DNA of 56,553 bases from Kurthia massiliensis (GTDB lineage Bacteria > Bacillota > Bacilli > Bacillales_A > Planococcaceae): the NCBI RefSeq assembly GCF_000285555.1, contig NZ_HE611001.1, forward strand, positions 102,640 through 159,192. The letters are read 5' to 3'. Each line of letters opens with the position of its first letter. Position 1 is the stretch's first letter. Shown piece after piece: positions 46,470 to 56,229 of the stretch. A program made the translations under genes and the position numbers. The notes below the pieces were generated by a model. It made no database searches. It saw only the letters and a program-made list of their open reading frames with translations, and was not told where the DNA came from.

Positions 46470-46561
46470 ATCTGTAATTTTTTTGTCTTTGTATAGAATA
46501 AAAAGAACTCCTTTTGATAAAATTAAGTTACCACACCAAACCACCCAAAACGAGACTCTTT

Positions 46562-47029
46562 ATGTATAAAAATTATAACATGAATCAACTAATATTACCG
46601 CTAGATTTAGAAGTGAGATTACAAAAAAATGATATTGCCTTTCATATTCACCATCTCGTAGAAAGTATTCCGAGAGAAGCTTTCGCTCCTTTTTATCAAG
46701 AAAATGGCTGTCCGTCCTATCATCCCAAAATGATGCTTAAAATTATACTGAGTGGTTATACGCAATCGGTCTTTTCAGGCCGACGTATTGAAGACTTAAC
46801 AAAAGATAGTATTCGCATGAAGTGGTTAGCACAAGGTTATGAACCAAGTTATCGCACAATCAATCGTTTCCGAATCCATCCACAGATGCAAGAATTACTG
46901 CGCCAATGTTTTATCCAATTCCGTTGTCAGCTTGTCGAAGAAAAGCTAATTGATCAACAAGCGATTTTTGTTGATGGTACAAAAATTGAGGCGAATGCCA
47001 ATAAGTTCACTTTTAAATGGAAAAAATAG
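46562..47029 (+). pseudogene. IS1182-family transposase, 5' fragment
   Basis: About 155 residues beginning MYKNYNMNQLILPLDLEVRL, the standard N-terminus of IS1182-type transposases. The HHLVESIPREAF and GYTQSVFSGRRIEDLTKDSIRMKWL segments follow. It reaches FVDGTKIEANANKFTFKWKK and then stops. Intact family members are two to three times longer and continue through the DDE domain, so this copy is dead. Confidence 0.85.
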
Positions 47030-47126
47030 AAGAAACTCATATTAAATATTTTTATTAAGAATGTATAACACGTCCTGAGGCTTTATGAAATAGTGTTTGA
47101 TAGGCAATGACCTTACTCGATTCGTC

Positions 47127-47534
47127 TCAGCTATCATTATTCAAAATAAATGAATGTAACGTATCATTCAGTGTATAATAAATAAGAAAAGGAGACATTA
47201 TGGACAGCTCTTCAAGCAACCAGCGTAGTTCCTGTTGCGTTAAGTTCCGCACTTGTTCCTCATCCTTTGGCCATTGCAGTCGACCGTGGTCTAATCGTTT
47301 ATACAGTAAAGCAAATCCATCACAGTCAAAATATAAACATTTATAACGATCGTATTTCCAACCTGAAAAGAGGAAAACTGCTTCACTATACGGATTAAAT
47401 TTGAATGTATCTTGCACAAGTGCTGCTAACCCATCAATCCCTTTTGGCATGTCCGTTCGACCGCATATGATATAGATTTGTTTTAACGGTGCTCGGTCCG
47501 TTGAAGGTTTGGATGGAGTTGACTCCAGGTGCAC
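47127..47534 (-). pseudogene. IS66-family TnpB (Orf2) remnant
   Basis: The middle matches IS66 Orf2: IYIICGRTDMPKGIDGLAALVQD, AVFLFSGWKYDRYKCLYFDCDGFALLYKRLDHGRLQWP, then LTQQELRWLLEELSIM. After that point the sequence (SPFLIYYTLNDTLHSF) no longer resembles the family, so the 3' end is lost. Just upstream, the preceding TnpA frame survives only as a few codons (VPTIKV then stop, about 47560-47580) behind a GGAGGTG site. No TnpC is present. Confidence 0.75.
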
Positions 47535-47707
47535 TGGAACAATCTATACTTTGATGGTTGGCACAAGAAACACACCTCCTTTGAGTTGATACATCTATCG
47601 TACCGGGAGGTGCGTTTGGAAAATATGCGTTATTTGATTATGGGGTTGCGTTTAATTTGACAATTCAAGACACAAAAATAGTGCAGCACTCTGTACAAAT
47701 TCTTTGA

Positions 47708-48544
47708 CTAGTCTACACTTTTATATTGCAATAAACATACGCAACTAATTAATAGTAGGATTCCCACTATAATGACTTTAAAATTAAATTTTTTTTCTAT
47801 TTTTTCTATCGTTTGCGTCGTATGAACTACGTTAATGTTGCCCTCTTCGTCCGCAACATTTTTTTCTACTCTTTCTCCATAAACCATTAACCGCTCCGTA
47901 CCAATTAAATAAGGTGTACATGTAAATAATGTTACTAAATCTTTACCTGGCTGAATTTTTAATGATGCTGTATTATTGGGCTCATTCACTTTCATATCGT
48001 ATATTTGATAATGAAGTTCACCGCTGAAAGTTGTTATTAAAAAAACATCTCCTACTTCAAGCTTATCAAAATGCTGAAACATTTCCTTCGTCGCCATACC
48101 ACGGTGTCCAGCTAAAACTGTGTGATTCCCTTTTTCCCCTACTGGAATTGATGACCCTTCTAGCATCCCTACGCCAATGCCTAATTGAGCTTCGGAAGTT
48201 CCAAAGTATATTGGCTCCACTAACTCCAGTTTCGGGATCGACAATATTCCGATGACTTCATCACCAAAAATATTTTTCTCACAAGACTCTTCTACAAAGT
48301 TTAACGCTCTTGACTCGAAGGGATCCTCTAAATATTTATTTTGCTTTGTAATCGATTCGTTACACTTTTTAATACTGTCCATCTGTTGTTCTGCATCAGA
48401 TGGAACATTGTCCTTTTCTTGATACGCCAAATATTCCTTTGATATTTTGATAGCATCTATTTTATTCACTTCTCTAACAGCGTAAGGATACAATATAAAA
48501 CAAATACCTACTATTAAAATCAATCCGCCAACAATATTACGCAT
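47708..48544 (-). CDS. Class C (pilus) sortase, second copy
   Basis: A 278-residue transpeptidase that links pilin subunits. An N-terminal helix (about 4-22) and a C-terminal helix (about 253-272) both anchor it, a class C layout. The catalytic triad is His147 (LAGHRG), Cys209 (TLFTCTPY) and Arg218 (TERLMVYGER). The lid motif DPF at 74-76 covers the active site in pilus sortases. The start overlaps the end of the first sortase gene by 8 bases. It is the last gene of the pilus run. Confidence 0.92.
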   Translation of the reverse strand: MRNIVGGLILIVGICFILYPYAVREVNKIDAIKISKEYLAYQEKDNVPSDAEQQMDSIKKCNESITKQNKYLEDPFESRALNFVEESCEKNIFGDEVIGILSIPKLELVEPIYFGTSEAQLGIGVGMLEGSSIPVGEKGNHTVLAGHRGMATKEMFQHFDKLEVGDVFLITTFSGELHYQIYDMKVNEPNNTASLKIQPGKDLVTLFTCTPYLIGTERLMVYGERVEKNVADEEGNINVVHTTQTIEKIEKKFNFKVIIVGILLLISCVCLLQYKSVD

Positions 48545-49382
48545 CTTGTTTGTTCCTTCTTTTACGTCGATATTTCATATACAGTAAAATACCGAGAATA
48601 ATTACGATTAGTGCTAGTAAAAGTCCCCATTTCATGAACGATGCATTATCTTTTACAGTTTCTTCTTCCTGTACTTCAGGTGGTTTTTCTTCGGCTGTAA
48701 ATGGAGTTCTTTCTCCTTTAACTAATAATCGATGCGTATTGATCATGTATGGATCGCACGTAACAAGAGTAATCAAATCCTTGCCCTCTTCTACCGTTAG
48801 TGTACTTGTTTCATTTGGCAGAACCCTTACAATATCGATTACTTTATAGGCTAACACTTCATCTAATACATGTATGTAAAACGTATCCCCTTGGGCCACC
48901 TTGTCTAAATGACGGAACATTTCTGCTGATGGTAATCCTCTATGTGCCGATAAAATAGCATGCGTACTCTTTCCGCCTACTGGTAACGATGAATTTTCTA
49001 AATGTCCTACCCCTTTAGATAAAGACTCCTCTGATGCTGATGGATAAATAGGCAATTCGATATCAATAACAGGAATTTCAATTGAACCGATAATTTCACC
49101 AACATTTAACGTACTATAAAAACCCGAATTATCGCTCGCATTTTCAGTTGTACTAAATGGATCCCCTACCATTAAAGCTTTATCAACATTTTCACTATTA
49201 TACTTCTTAGCGTTTTCTTTCATTTCATTAAGCTCTTGTTCTGTTTTTTCACTAATTTTTTGTTCATACTCATTAATAATCGTTGCTTGAGTGCCTGACA
49301 TATATATATTACTTATTATAGGATACAAAAATATTGTTAAACCTATTAAGAAAATACAAACCGTCATTACATTACGTTTCAT
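48537..49382 (-). CDS. Class C (pilus) sortase, first copy
   Basis: A 281-residue pilus sortase with helices at about 5-22 and 250-270. The triad is His147 (LSAHRG), Cys209 (TLVTCDPY) and Arg218 (THRLLVKGER), with the lid DPF at 74-76: the same residue numbers as in the neighbouring sortase, pointing to duplication. The ATG at 49382 follows AGGAGG; the frame's TTG at 49400 is too early. The two enzymes differ widely in sequence, so one may polymerise the shaft and the other add the large subunit (inference). Confidence 0.92.
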   Translation of the reverse strand: MKRNVMTVCIFLIGLTIFLYPIISNIYMSGTQATIINEYEQKISEKTEQELNEMKENAKKYNSENVDKALMVGDPFSTTENASDNSGFYSTLNVGEIIGSIEIPVIDIELPIYPSASEESLSKGVGHLENSSLPVGGKSTHAILSAHRGLPSAEMFRHLDKVAQGDTFYIHVLDEVLAYKVIDIVRVLPNETSTLTVEEGKDLITLVTCDPYMINTHRLLVKGERTPFTAEEKPPEVQEEETVKDNASFMKWGLLLALIVIILGILLYMKYRRKRRNKQDA

Positions 49383-49502
49383 TTTTGCATCCTCCTGCAA
49401 ATATTACACTTCAATCATTATTTTACGATACCGAGATAATAGGTTTCACTATCATGAAAACTACGCCTGTAAAACTAAAAATGTGAAATCACATATGTAA
49501 CT

Positions 49503-49867
49503 TCACATCCCTAACAATTTTCGCTTGCAATAATCTATATTTTTAAGCTTTAATGCTATAAAGCTAATTTTAGGTACATTAATTTTCGATAATAAGTCTA
49601 AGTAAAGCTTACAGTTATTTAAGGAAAGTAGCTGCGATAAGCCAATCGTTACCTCTTTCACATCAACTTTGCTGAATTCAAATGATTTTTTTATATTTTT
49701 ATATTTACGTCTTTTTGTATTAAAGACCCGTCAAGATTTAAATCGAAATTCATCTCATTTTTACTTTCGTAAAAATATTTATTTTCAACGAACTTAATGT
49801 CTTTTAATGTCACTGAAATTATATTTGTTACACGAACATTACTAATTTCATATAATAAGTAGTCCAT
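49503..49867 (-). pseudogene. Frameshifted small gene of unknown function in the pilus locus
   Basis: From an ATG at 49867 (AGGAGA upstream) a frame runs 58 codons, MDYLLYEISNVRVTNIISVT onward, to a TAA at 49691-49693 amid runs of A. The next frame continues without a stop for 61 codons (KSFEFSKVDVKEVTIGLSQL onward) to 49503. Adding one A in the A runs near 49697 would join them into about 122 residues of plausible beta/alpha protein. So this is a gene broken by a one-base deletion, or a sequencing error. No family is recognised. Confidence 0.55.
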
Positions 49868-49891
49868 TTAAAACTGTCTCCTATATATATA

Positions 49892-49919
49892 AGGAGATTC
49901 CTTCAACATAGAATCTCCT
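49892..49919. repeat. Hairpin after the large pilus protein gene
   Basis: AGGAGATTC and GAATCTCCT form a perfect 9-bp stem with a 10-base loop. The flank is TA-rich rather than a T run. Confidence 0.5.
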
Positions 49920-49948
49920 ACATATGTCACAAAAATATCTTCTAGCAA

Positions 49949-52900
49949 TTATCGACTTGCTTTATTTTTACGAGCCGTCAAAATTATAGCCATTAAAATG
50001 AACAGCGCCCCTACTAAGTAGAAAATAAGTGTACCTAGACCGCCTGCTTCAGGTAAATACCAACTATTTTTTTCATTTTCAACTGTAATACTCACCTTAT
50101 CAGTTGTTAATACATCGACTTTAATAGGTTCTTGTAACAGCTTATAGCCATCCGGTGATTTTACCTCTACAATTTCATAATGACCTAAGGGTAAATTAGT
50201 AAACGTAATTTCACCATTTTCGTCTGTCACTACTTTTGTAATCGGTAATGCATCGTCACATCTTTCATAGACTTGATCGGCATTTTTACATGTTAACGGA
50301 TAAATTTCGAACTCAGCACCTTGTAACAGTTGTCCTGTTTCCTTGTCTATTTTTAAAAGCTCTATATCCGATGTATGACTTTCAAGTACAACACCTACAC
50401 GATTAGGCTCTACTGGTAGTAAACCGTTTGCTGTTACAGCAAAGGAATTCCACGCAGCACGTTCTGCTGCTGGCACACTTTCATTTAATAAAGCACTATC
50501 ATATGCTACATTTTCAGCTTTGGCGTGAACTTCAAAGGTAATATCTTGCCCTTCAAGCCATTTGATGCCTTCCTTCATAACGACCTTAAAGCTATGAATG
50601 GTAGACCAGTCAGTAATTTGATTTTCAGTTAGCCAAGTGGCTGTCTCTGCACCTGCCGGATCACTATAAGGTGAGCTACCTGTTGGATAGTCAACTAAAC
50701 TGTATAACTCGCTGCGACTAGGGTTTTTAGACGTACTATACAGCACATCTACTTGATTTTGCCACTTCGTTCCTACAAATGTAATCGGTCCTTTTAAAGT
50801 CACCTCAAATTGACTATCTCTATTCACATTATCAGTAATCCCTAAATCACCGACAGTAGGTAAAACATCTAATAGCATAAATTCATGAATAACGTTGCCA
50901 GAAATGTTTGTTAAGTTAAAACGATAGCTTACGTCGCTTCCTGGCTTTGTACGCCCAAAATAAGAATAGCCTTGATCTAGTACACCTTTCACTTCTTTGA
51001 CAATTTGGATATTGTCGTTTTTAATAATGGCATACTGATTGCCCGATTGTACACGAGATTCTGTACTATTACCGTTATTATTTAAGTCTGAATCGTCTAC
51101 AAAAATTTTACTGTTAGTAACAACATCATTATCTGATATCTCGGTAGTGAAATTCGGATTGGCAGCATATCCATTTACTTCTAAATTAATGATACCATGT
51201 GCTTCCTTCAAGACCTCTACACCGAAGCTCGCTGCAAAGTACGCATTAGGACTTAAATTATTCTCATCAAACGTAACTTTAATATATTGCTTTCCATCTT
51301 TAATACCTAAAACTTCTATAGAACCAGATTGACTGTTTCCTAAAAACATTTCTTTTGGATTGTCTAATATACGAACGCCTTCTGGTAATACAGCGACTAG
51401 CTCGACAGGTCCTTTTACATGCTCTAACGAGGAAACTATGTTATCAAATCTAACTTGAACTCTATTTTTTCCTCTAGAAATATTCGAGTTGTTATAATCC
51501 TGTTCATCATCATCGACAAATTTTATGCTCGTACTAACCGTTGGATTCATTTCCGTAAACTCTACAATGTCAATATGTCTATCCTTTACGGTAATACTCC
51601 CAGAATCTAAATTATTATCATTTATAGGTCGCCATGAAATTAGCTTTCCATTATTTAATTCCATATCCACTTTTATACTATTAGTAGCTCTTCCTAATGA
51701 CCCTTCATATATTGAGAAATGAGGATAAATATGCGTAGCCATTTCTCCTGAGGCATTTTCATAAGTAACTCTATATTCCTGTACATGATCATTAGTTTTT
51801 TTACCATAGTTACTTAAATCTAATTGCGCATAACTTTTCACATAAGGTTCCGTTACTTTATATTTCTTTTGCCATACACCATTAATTTTTAATTGAATAT
51901 ATGTGTCTGGTAATTCATCAAAGAAATACATCGTTTTCTCATAGTCATAATCAGAATATGGCATACCTAATGTAATACTTTCTAAATTTAATTTAGTATC
52001 AATTGTTTGCGTAATGGTAAGATGCTTATAACCATAATTCAGTACATCTGGATATGGATAACCTCTCTCATTATTAGGTATAAAATAGTCAGAGTTGTCA
52101 ATACTTACATAATATCCTGCTGGAGCAATCATATAGTAAATATCATTCTTGATTTTGGCAGCATCTGTTACGACAGGAATCGTTCCTAAATTATTTCTCC
52201 AGTAGTCTTGCGTACCGTTAAAACCATCTAAAGCGCCACCAAAATAACCATATAGATAGCTACCACTTGACTCCTCAGTTTCTGGAACTGGTATAGCAAT
52301 CAATGTCGCATCATAACTTTCAGCAGTCTTTATCGTTGGATTTAAGTCCGTTGATCCTAAAGTTTCTACATAAGCCTTACCATCATTTTTCACATACATA
52401 GAGTCATTCGTTAAACCTTTTTTGACTTTTAAAATAATCGTTAGCTCTTTTTCAAATAAATATTCACTGGTATTATTTATTTGTTGTTCAAGCGTTGGTG
52501 CATCAAATAACCAAGTGACTTTATTATTCGTAGTATCATATTGTCCTGTAAAGCCAGCAGGTTGAATGTTATAGTCGAATTCAAATTCTTTCGGTAGTAA
52601 ATCTTCTACTTTAATTTGACTGTTTTCTTTAATATATGTTAAACCGGCTGAAGTTTTAGGGACTGATACATGTAACTTCCAAACTGTCAGTGAACCTATA
52701 GTAGCTATATCTGAACTAATAGTCGCTTCCCCATTCACATTCTTTTGTACCCCTACATATTGTTTCGCTAAATGAATAGGCAAATCAGAAATGACCTTCG
52801 TTTTAGCGTCTACAGTACTAGCCTCTTCAGAGCTGTTTTTATCGAGTACAGTAGCACTTGCCGTCATGAAATTTTCACGATCAGCTACGATAGGTGTCAA

Positions 52901-53803
52901 TCCATTCACCGGTACTGCATTCACAATAACTTTATATGATTGTCCAGCTGGTAATGAATCAAATGTGTAAACTAACGTGTTTTGTTGTGTATCATAAACT
53001 GGTTTTACACCATTAATGTTCAATGTATCGTCCACAACACCGTTTGAAATTTGTGGATAGTCAATCGGAAAATCTTTACTTTGAGGTAAATTTACAGTTA
53101 ACTGAATGTCTGAATAACTTACTCTTGAACCTGTTACTTTAAAATCTAGCCTGAAATTAGCTGCTTTCCCAGATATAACTTTTTGTTGTAATGCTTCCAT
53201 ATAAATTTCTAAATTCGGTCCTGATAACTTGCCATCTTGATCCGTAATATCATCCATCGTTGTTAACGATGCTTGAACATCCGCTGTACTACTAGCCTTT
53301 TCTACAACTTCAGCTTGTTCACTTACTTCAACGTCACTATTAGCTTCCGTTTCCTCTGAAAGTTGAATTGTGTCATGATTTAAGTTGCTCATAATAAGCG
53401 CATTCGATGTTACTTGTTCTCCATTTATAAATCCTATCGCTTGTAGCGTATATGAATCTATATTTTGATCATTTATAAATTCAAATGAAACTTTTCCATT
53501 TAACGTGTTTAAAGCGACAATTTCAATAAGACGAGACGTTTCATCGTACGTTATATTTATATCTTCCATTTCGGATATAGCATCTGAATTAAATGAAATA
53601 TTATTTGGTACTTTCATTTGAATTTTTTCAAAATGGACATTAGCCTTCCATTCTAAAAAAACAGTATTATTGTCGTCAGATGAAAGTAAAATAGTATTTT
53701 CTTGATTTGTTTCAGCAGCTTTTATGTTTAAACTAACAATAAAAAATTGCTGAAAAGTTAGTAATACGATCATGAATAATATTCCATATTTTTTAAAATT
53801 CAT
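49949..53803 (-). CDS. Large wall-anchored pilus protein (probable tip or ancillary subunit)
   Basis: About 1,284 residues. The signal peptide is at 1-30 (MNFKKYGILFMIVLLTFQQF). A very long beta-rich ectodomain contains several isopeptide/DUF11-like segments (for example NISGNVIHEFMLLDVLPTVGD). A CnaB/SpaA domain lies at about 1150-1245 (LLKIDKETGQLLQGAEFEIYPL, then GHYEIVEVKSPDGYKLL). The cell-wall sorting signal LPEAG at about 1250 is followed by a hydrophobic helix and RKNKASR. LPEAG departs from LPXTG. The start at 53803 follows AAAGGAGG; the open frame to 53890 is 5' noise. I see no von Willebrand A motif. It lies downstream of the major pilin after an intergenic hairpin and is likely a less abundant subunit or adhesin. 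Confidence 0.85.
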   Translation of the reverse strand: MNFKKYGILFMIVLLTFQQFFIVSLNIKAAETNQENTILLSSDDNNTVFLEWKANVHFEKIQMKVPNNISFNSDAISEMEDINITYDETSRLIEIVALNTLNGKVSFEFINDQNIDSYTLQAIGFINGEQVTSNALIMSNLNHDTIQLSEETEANSDVEVSEQAEVVEKASSTADVQASLTTMDDITDQDGKLSGPNLEIYMEALQQKVISGKAANFRLDFKVTGSRVSYSDIQLTVNLPQSKDFPIDYPQISNGVVDDTLNINGVKPVYDTQQNTLVYTFDSLPAGQSYKVIVNAVPVNGLTPIVADRENFMTASATVLDKNSSEEASTVDAKTKVISDLPIHLAKQYVGVQKNVNGEATISSDIATIGSLTVWKLHVSVPKTSAGLTYIKENSQIKVEDLLPKEFEFDYNIQPAGFTGQYDTTNNKVTWLFDAPTLEQQINNTSEYLFEKELTIILKVKKGLTNDSMYVKNDGKAYVETLGSTDLNPTIKTAESYDATLIAIPVPETEESSGSYLYGYFGGALDGFNGTQDYWRNNLGTIPVVTDAAKIKNDIYYMIAPAGYYVSIDNSDYFIPNNERGYPYPDVLNYGYKHLTITQTIDTKLNLESITLGMPYSDYDYEKTMYFFDELPDTYIQLKINGVWQKKYKVTEPYVKSYAQLDLSNYGKKTNDHVQEYRVTYENASGEMATHIYPHFSIYEGSLGRATNSIKVDMELNNGKLISWRPINDNNLDSGSITVKDRHIDIVEFTEMNPTVSTSIKFVDDDEQDYNNSNISRGKNRVQVRFDNIVSSLEHVKGPVELVAVLPEGVRILDNPKEMFLGNSQSGSIEVLGIKDGKQYIKVTFDENNLSPNAYFAASFGVEVLKEAHGIINLEVNGYAANPNFTTEISDNDVVTNSKIFVDDSDLNNNGNSTESRVQSGNQYAIIKNDNIQIVKEVKGVLDQGYSYFGRTKPGSDVSYRFNLTNISGNVIHEFMLLDVLPTVGDLGITDNVNRDSQFEVTLKGPITFVGTKWQNQVDVLYSTSKNPSRSELYSLVDYPTGSSPYSDPAGAETATWLTENQITDWSTIHSFKVVMKEGIKWLEGQDITFEVHAKAENVAYDSALLNESVPAAERAAWNSFAVTANGLLPVEPNRVGVVLESHTSDIELLKIDKETGQLLQGAEFEIYPLTCKNADQVYERCDDALPITKVVTDENGEITFTNLPLGHYEIVEVKSPDGYKLLQEPIKVDVLTTDKVSITVENEKNSWYLPEAGGLGTLIFYLVGALFILMAIILTARKNKASR

Positions 53804-53947
53804 GTATCTTCCTCCTTTCGATGAAAATATAACAACATAATTTAAAACAAAGGTATTCGAGTAAAACTTGACATATCTACTTTGTAACAAGGATGCCTAA
53901 AACTTTTTCAATTGCTGCTTGCGCAACATATTACTAATTTAATAAAG

Positions 53948-53979
53948 GTTGTCCCGTAAGATTTCACTTATGGGACAAC
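53948..53979 (-). terminator. Hairpin between the major pilin and the large subunit genes
   Basis: GTTGTCCCGTAAG and CTTATGGGACAAC pair over 13 positions with one mismatch around a 6-base loop. The minus-strand tail (CTTTATTAAATT) is moderately T-rich, so partial read-through is likely. Confidence 0.65.
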
Positions 53980-53995
53980 ACCTGATTTATCTATA

Positions 53996-55756
53996 TTAAG
54001 CTTGTGTAGTTACTTGTTTACGGCGTTTTAATACGAATAAAGCTAATGCCATTAACGCTAAACCTACAGCTGTAAATAATACAGTACCTAAACCACCAGT
54101 TTGAGGTAAGAACCAAAGAGATTTAGAGTTTTCTACTACTACTTCTGTTAAATCTGCTGAGTTCGTAACGTTTACTTCTTTTGGAGCTGTTAATAAACGA
54201 TACGATTTTGTTTCACCATTTTCATCTACATAAGTAGGCGCTTTCGTTTCATGTAAATAATATGTGCCTTGATTTAAACCTTCGATGATTAACTCACCAG
54301 CTTCATTTGTTGCTAAGTTTTCTAAAGATCCTGTAAATGCAGTGCCATTCACTTTAACAGCAGCATTAGCTGTTACTACATTTTCACCAGCTTTATCTGT
54401 AGTTAATTTGAACTCTGCACCTTTAAGTTTAATCGTGTTGTCAGAAGCATCTACTTTAATAATTTTCATACCACCTTCAGAAGGTTTAACTGTTACAGGT
54501 GGTGTAGTTGGAGGGTCTGTTGGATCCTCTGGGTCTGGATTTTCAGGGTTTGGTGGATTATTTGGATCCACTGGCTTTGTTTCAATGCCGTGATTATTAT
54601 CGAATTCTAAAATCGCATAGTTAGGAATTGTCTCTACTGCAGTACCTGGTTTAATTTTTGAATCAAATGAAATAACAATTTGTTCAACACCTTTTAATAA
54701 AGTTAAATCATTTACTGACCATTGTAATACTTCTTTACCTGCAGCATTTGTACTATGAGTAAATTTAATGTTTGACTCATCTGTACCTTTTACAGTCCAA
54801 GAATCTGTAACATATACTAAGCGTTCATCTAAAATATCCGTTACTTTATATTCTTTGTAATCTTGAATGTTAGCTGGTAAATCTAACGTTAAGTTGTACG
54901 TATATTCTGTATCACGATTTACGTCATGATGTGTTTTACCTTCTACGTCTTTTTCTATTTTCGGTCTCTCGAAGTTTTGTAAGCCTGTTTTAACAACAGT
55001 ATCTGTTTTGTTCACTACGCCTTCTTCAACTACTACTGAACCTTTTTCAGCAATTGAAAAGTTAATTTCACTCTTGTCTAGTAAATGACCATCTGGTGCT
55101 TTCGTTTCAACGAAGTAATACTCACCATACTCTAAGCCATCTACATAAATTTTACCTTCGGCGTTTGTTACATATACGTCACCGATTTTTACTTCTGGTG
55201 TACCTTTTTTATATAGGGCAAATTCCGCACCTTTTAATGCTTCATTTTTTTCACCAGTTTTTGTTAACTCTACAGCACCACGAATTAATTCGTTTTTAGG
55301 ATTCATTTCAACGTGATAGTTTAAGTTTGAACCTGTTGCATCCGTCATTGGGATATCAACTGTAAATACGTCTTTATTTAAAATTACATTTTTAGGACCA
55401 TCTGTTTCTTGCACTTCATAGCGACCAAGCTGTAAGTATTCATTTTTTGTAAAAACAATTTTACCGTCAGCATTTGTTACGCCCGTAATAGGTTTAGCAT
55501 TCGCTACTGCTGTCCATTTATTAGTTGATGGATCGTAAGAGTGTGTTTGTTTTAAAGTAAACTCTACACCAGGTAGTCCTTCATTAGCATATTCACCTTT
55601 TGAATCTTGTTTAATTTTATTAATCGTTAAACTGTAGTCGTTCGGACTTCCAGTTACTGTAGCAGCATTTGCCACAGATACGTAAGGTGCAATTAACATC
55701 ATAACCATCGCTAACATAGCGACTATGTTAATTGATTTTTTGTAAATTAGTTGCAT
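53996..55756 (-). CDS. Major pilin, SpaH/EbpB-type, LPQTG-anchored
   Basis: A 586-residue shaft subunit. A Sec signal peptide (1-31) is followed by an N-terminal domain to about 155, closed by the pilin motif NYHVEMNPKN, in which Lys154 should be the nucleophile for sortase C polymerisation. CnaB-type domains lie at about 160-245 and 429-540, with E-boxes YYFVETKAPDG (Glu217) and YYLHETKAP (Glu503). A fimbrial isopeptide D2 domain is at about 280-385, and a Pro-rich linker at 396-420. The sorting signal LPQTG (550-554), a membrane helix and RRK end the chain. It is the first gene of the pilus run, with its own promoter. Confidence 0.93.
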   Translation of the reverse strand: MQLIYKKSINIVAMLAMVMMLIAPYVSVANAATVTGSPNDYSLTINKIKQDSKGEYANEGLPGVEFTLKQTHSYDPSTNKWTAVANAKPITGVTNADGKIVFTKNEYLQLGRYEVQETDGPKNVILNKDVFTVDIPMTDATGSNLNYHVEMNPKNELIRGAVELTKTGEKNEALKGAEFALYKKGTPEVKIGDVYVTNAEGKIYVDGLEYGEYYFVETKAPDGHLLDKSEINFSIAEKGSVVVEEGVVNKTDTVVKTGLQNFERPKIEKDVEGKTHHDVNRDTEYTYNLTLDLPANIQDYKEYKVTDILDERLVYVTDSWTVKGTDESNIKFTHSTNAAGKEVLQWSVNDLTLLKGVEQIVISFDSKIKPGTAVETIPNYAILEFDNNHGIETKPVDPNNPPNPENPDPEDPTDPPTTPPVTVKPSEGGMKIIKVDASDNTIKLKGAEFKLTTDKAGENVVTANAAVKVNGTAFTGSLENLATNEAGELIIEGLNQGTYYLHETKAPTYVDENGETKSYRLLTAPKEVNVTNSADLTEVVVENSKSLWFLPQTGGLGTVLFTAVGLALMALALFVLKRRKQVTTQA

Positions 55757-55786
55757 TTATATTCCTCCATTCTTATTGTAGAAGGA

Positions 55787-55816
55787 ATAGTATGTATAAA
55801 AATGACTAAAGCTCAA
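55787..55816 (-). promoter_or_regulatory. Candidate promoter of the pilin gene
   Basis: On the minus strand TTGAGC (55816-55811) and TACTAT (55792-55787) with an 18-base spacer, about 30 bases before the start codon. Confidence 0.55.
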
Positions 55817-56229
55817 AATTAGGTGATTTCAAATAGCTTTTTTAATACTAACGAAAGCATATTTTTAACTCGCAAAATAATTCATAAGGTAGAATATGTG
55901 AGAAAAACAGTTTTTTAGCAATTTTGAATAAACATCCAAAACAAATAAGAACTATTTCACAATCTAAAAACATTAATTTCTATTAAGTATTAAAACTAAA
56001 TCATAGATACTATTCCTTTTTACTCTCAAAGGTGTGACCCTTTAATAATTTCAATCTTAACAACTCCTACTTTTTTTACACTCCTTTAATTTTATGGGCT
56101 AACGGAAAAAAAAATGACTCCTCACACAAGTGACGTATAATGCTCGGCGTTGACGTAGCATTTTAGCACGCTCCCATATGCTTAAAAGTTTACAATCTAT
56201 TAATTACTTTATTTAATCAAGTGAAAATC
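55817..56229. other. AT-rich gap between the pilin promoter and the IS256-type element
   Basis: No supported gene. It holds poly-T/A tracts and a weak AAAGG-N6-CCTTT inverted repeat near 56028. No pilus regulator gene is present here. Confidence 0.45.

Larger units (their letters stand above)
46403..47030 (+). mobile_element. Truncated IS1182-family insertion sequence
   Basis: The left end carries AGGAGGCTGGGACAAAAC (46403-46420), a sequence often seen at the ends of this family. A strong hairpin (46432-46469) and the 5' third of a transposase gene follow. No matching right-end inverted repeat is visible before the IS66 fragment. Confidence 0.7.

Noticed and set aside
47638..47707. Promoter or small gene between the IS66 remnant and the sortases
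   Set aside because: A TTGACA stands near 47660, but no -10 at the right distance and no reading frame were found.
53804..53890. Longer N-terminus for the large pilus protein
   Set aside because: The signal peptide and AAAGGAGG site fix the start at 53803; the extension would bury the signal peptide.
53948..53979. Hairpin with GGGACAAC arms as an insertion-sequence end
   Set aside because: It resembles the GGGACAAAAC of the IS1182 end only over GGGACAA, and has no transposase next to it; an intercistronic hairpin explains it better.
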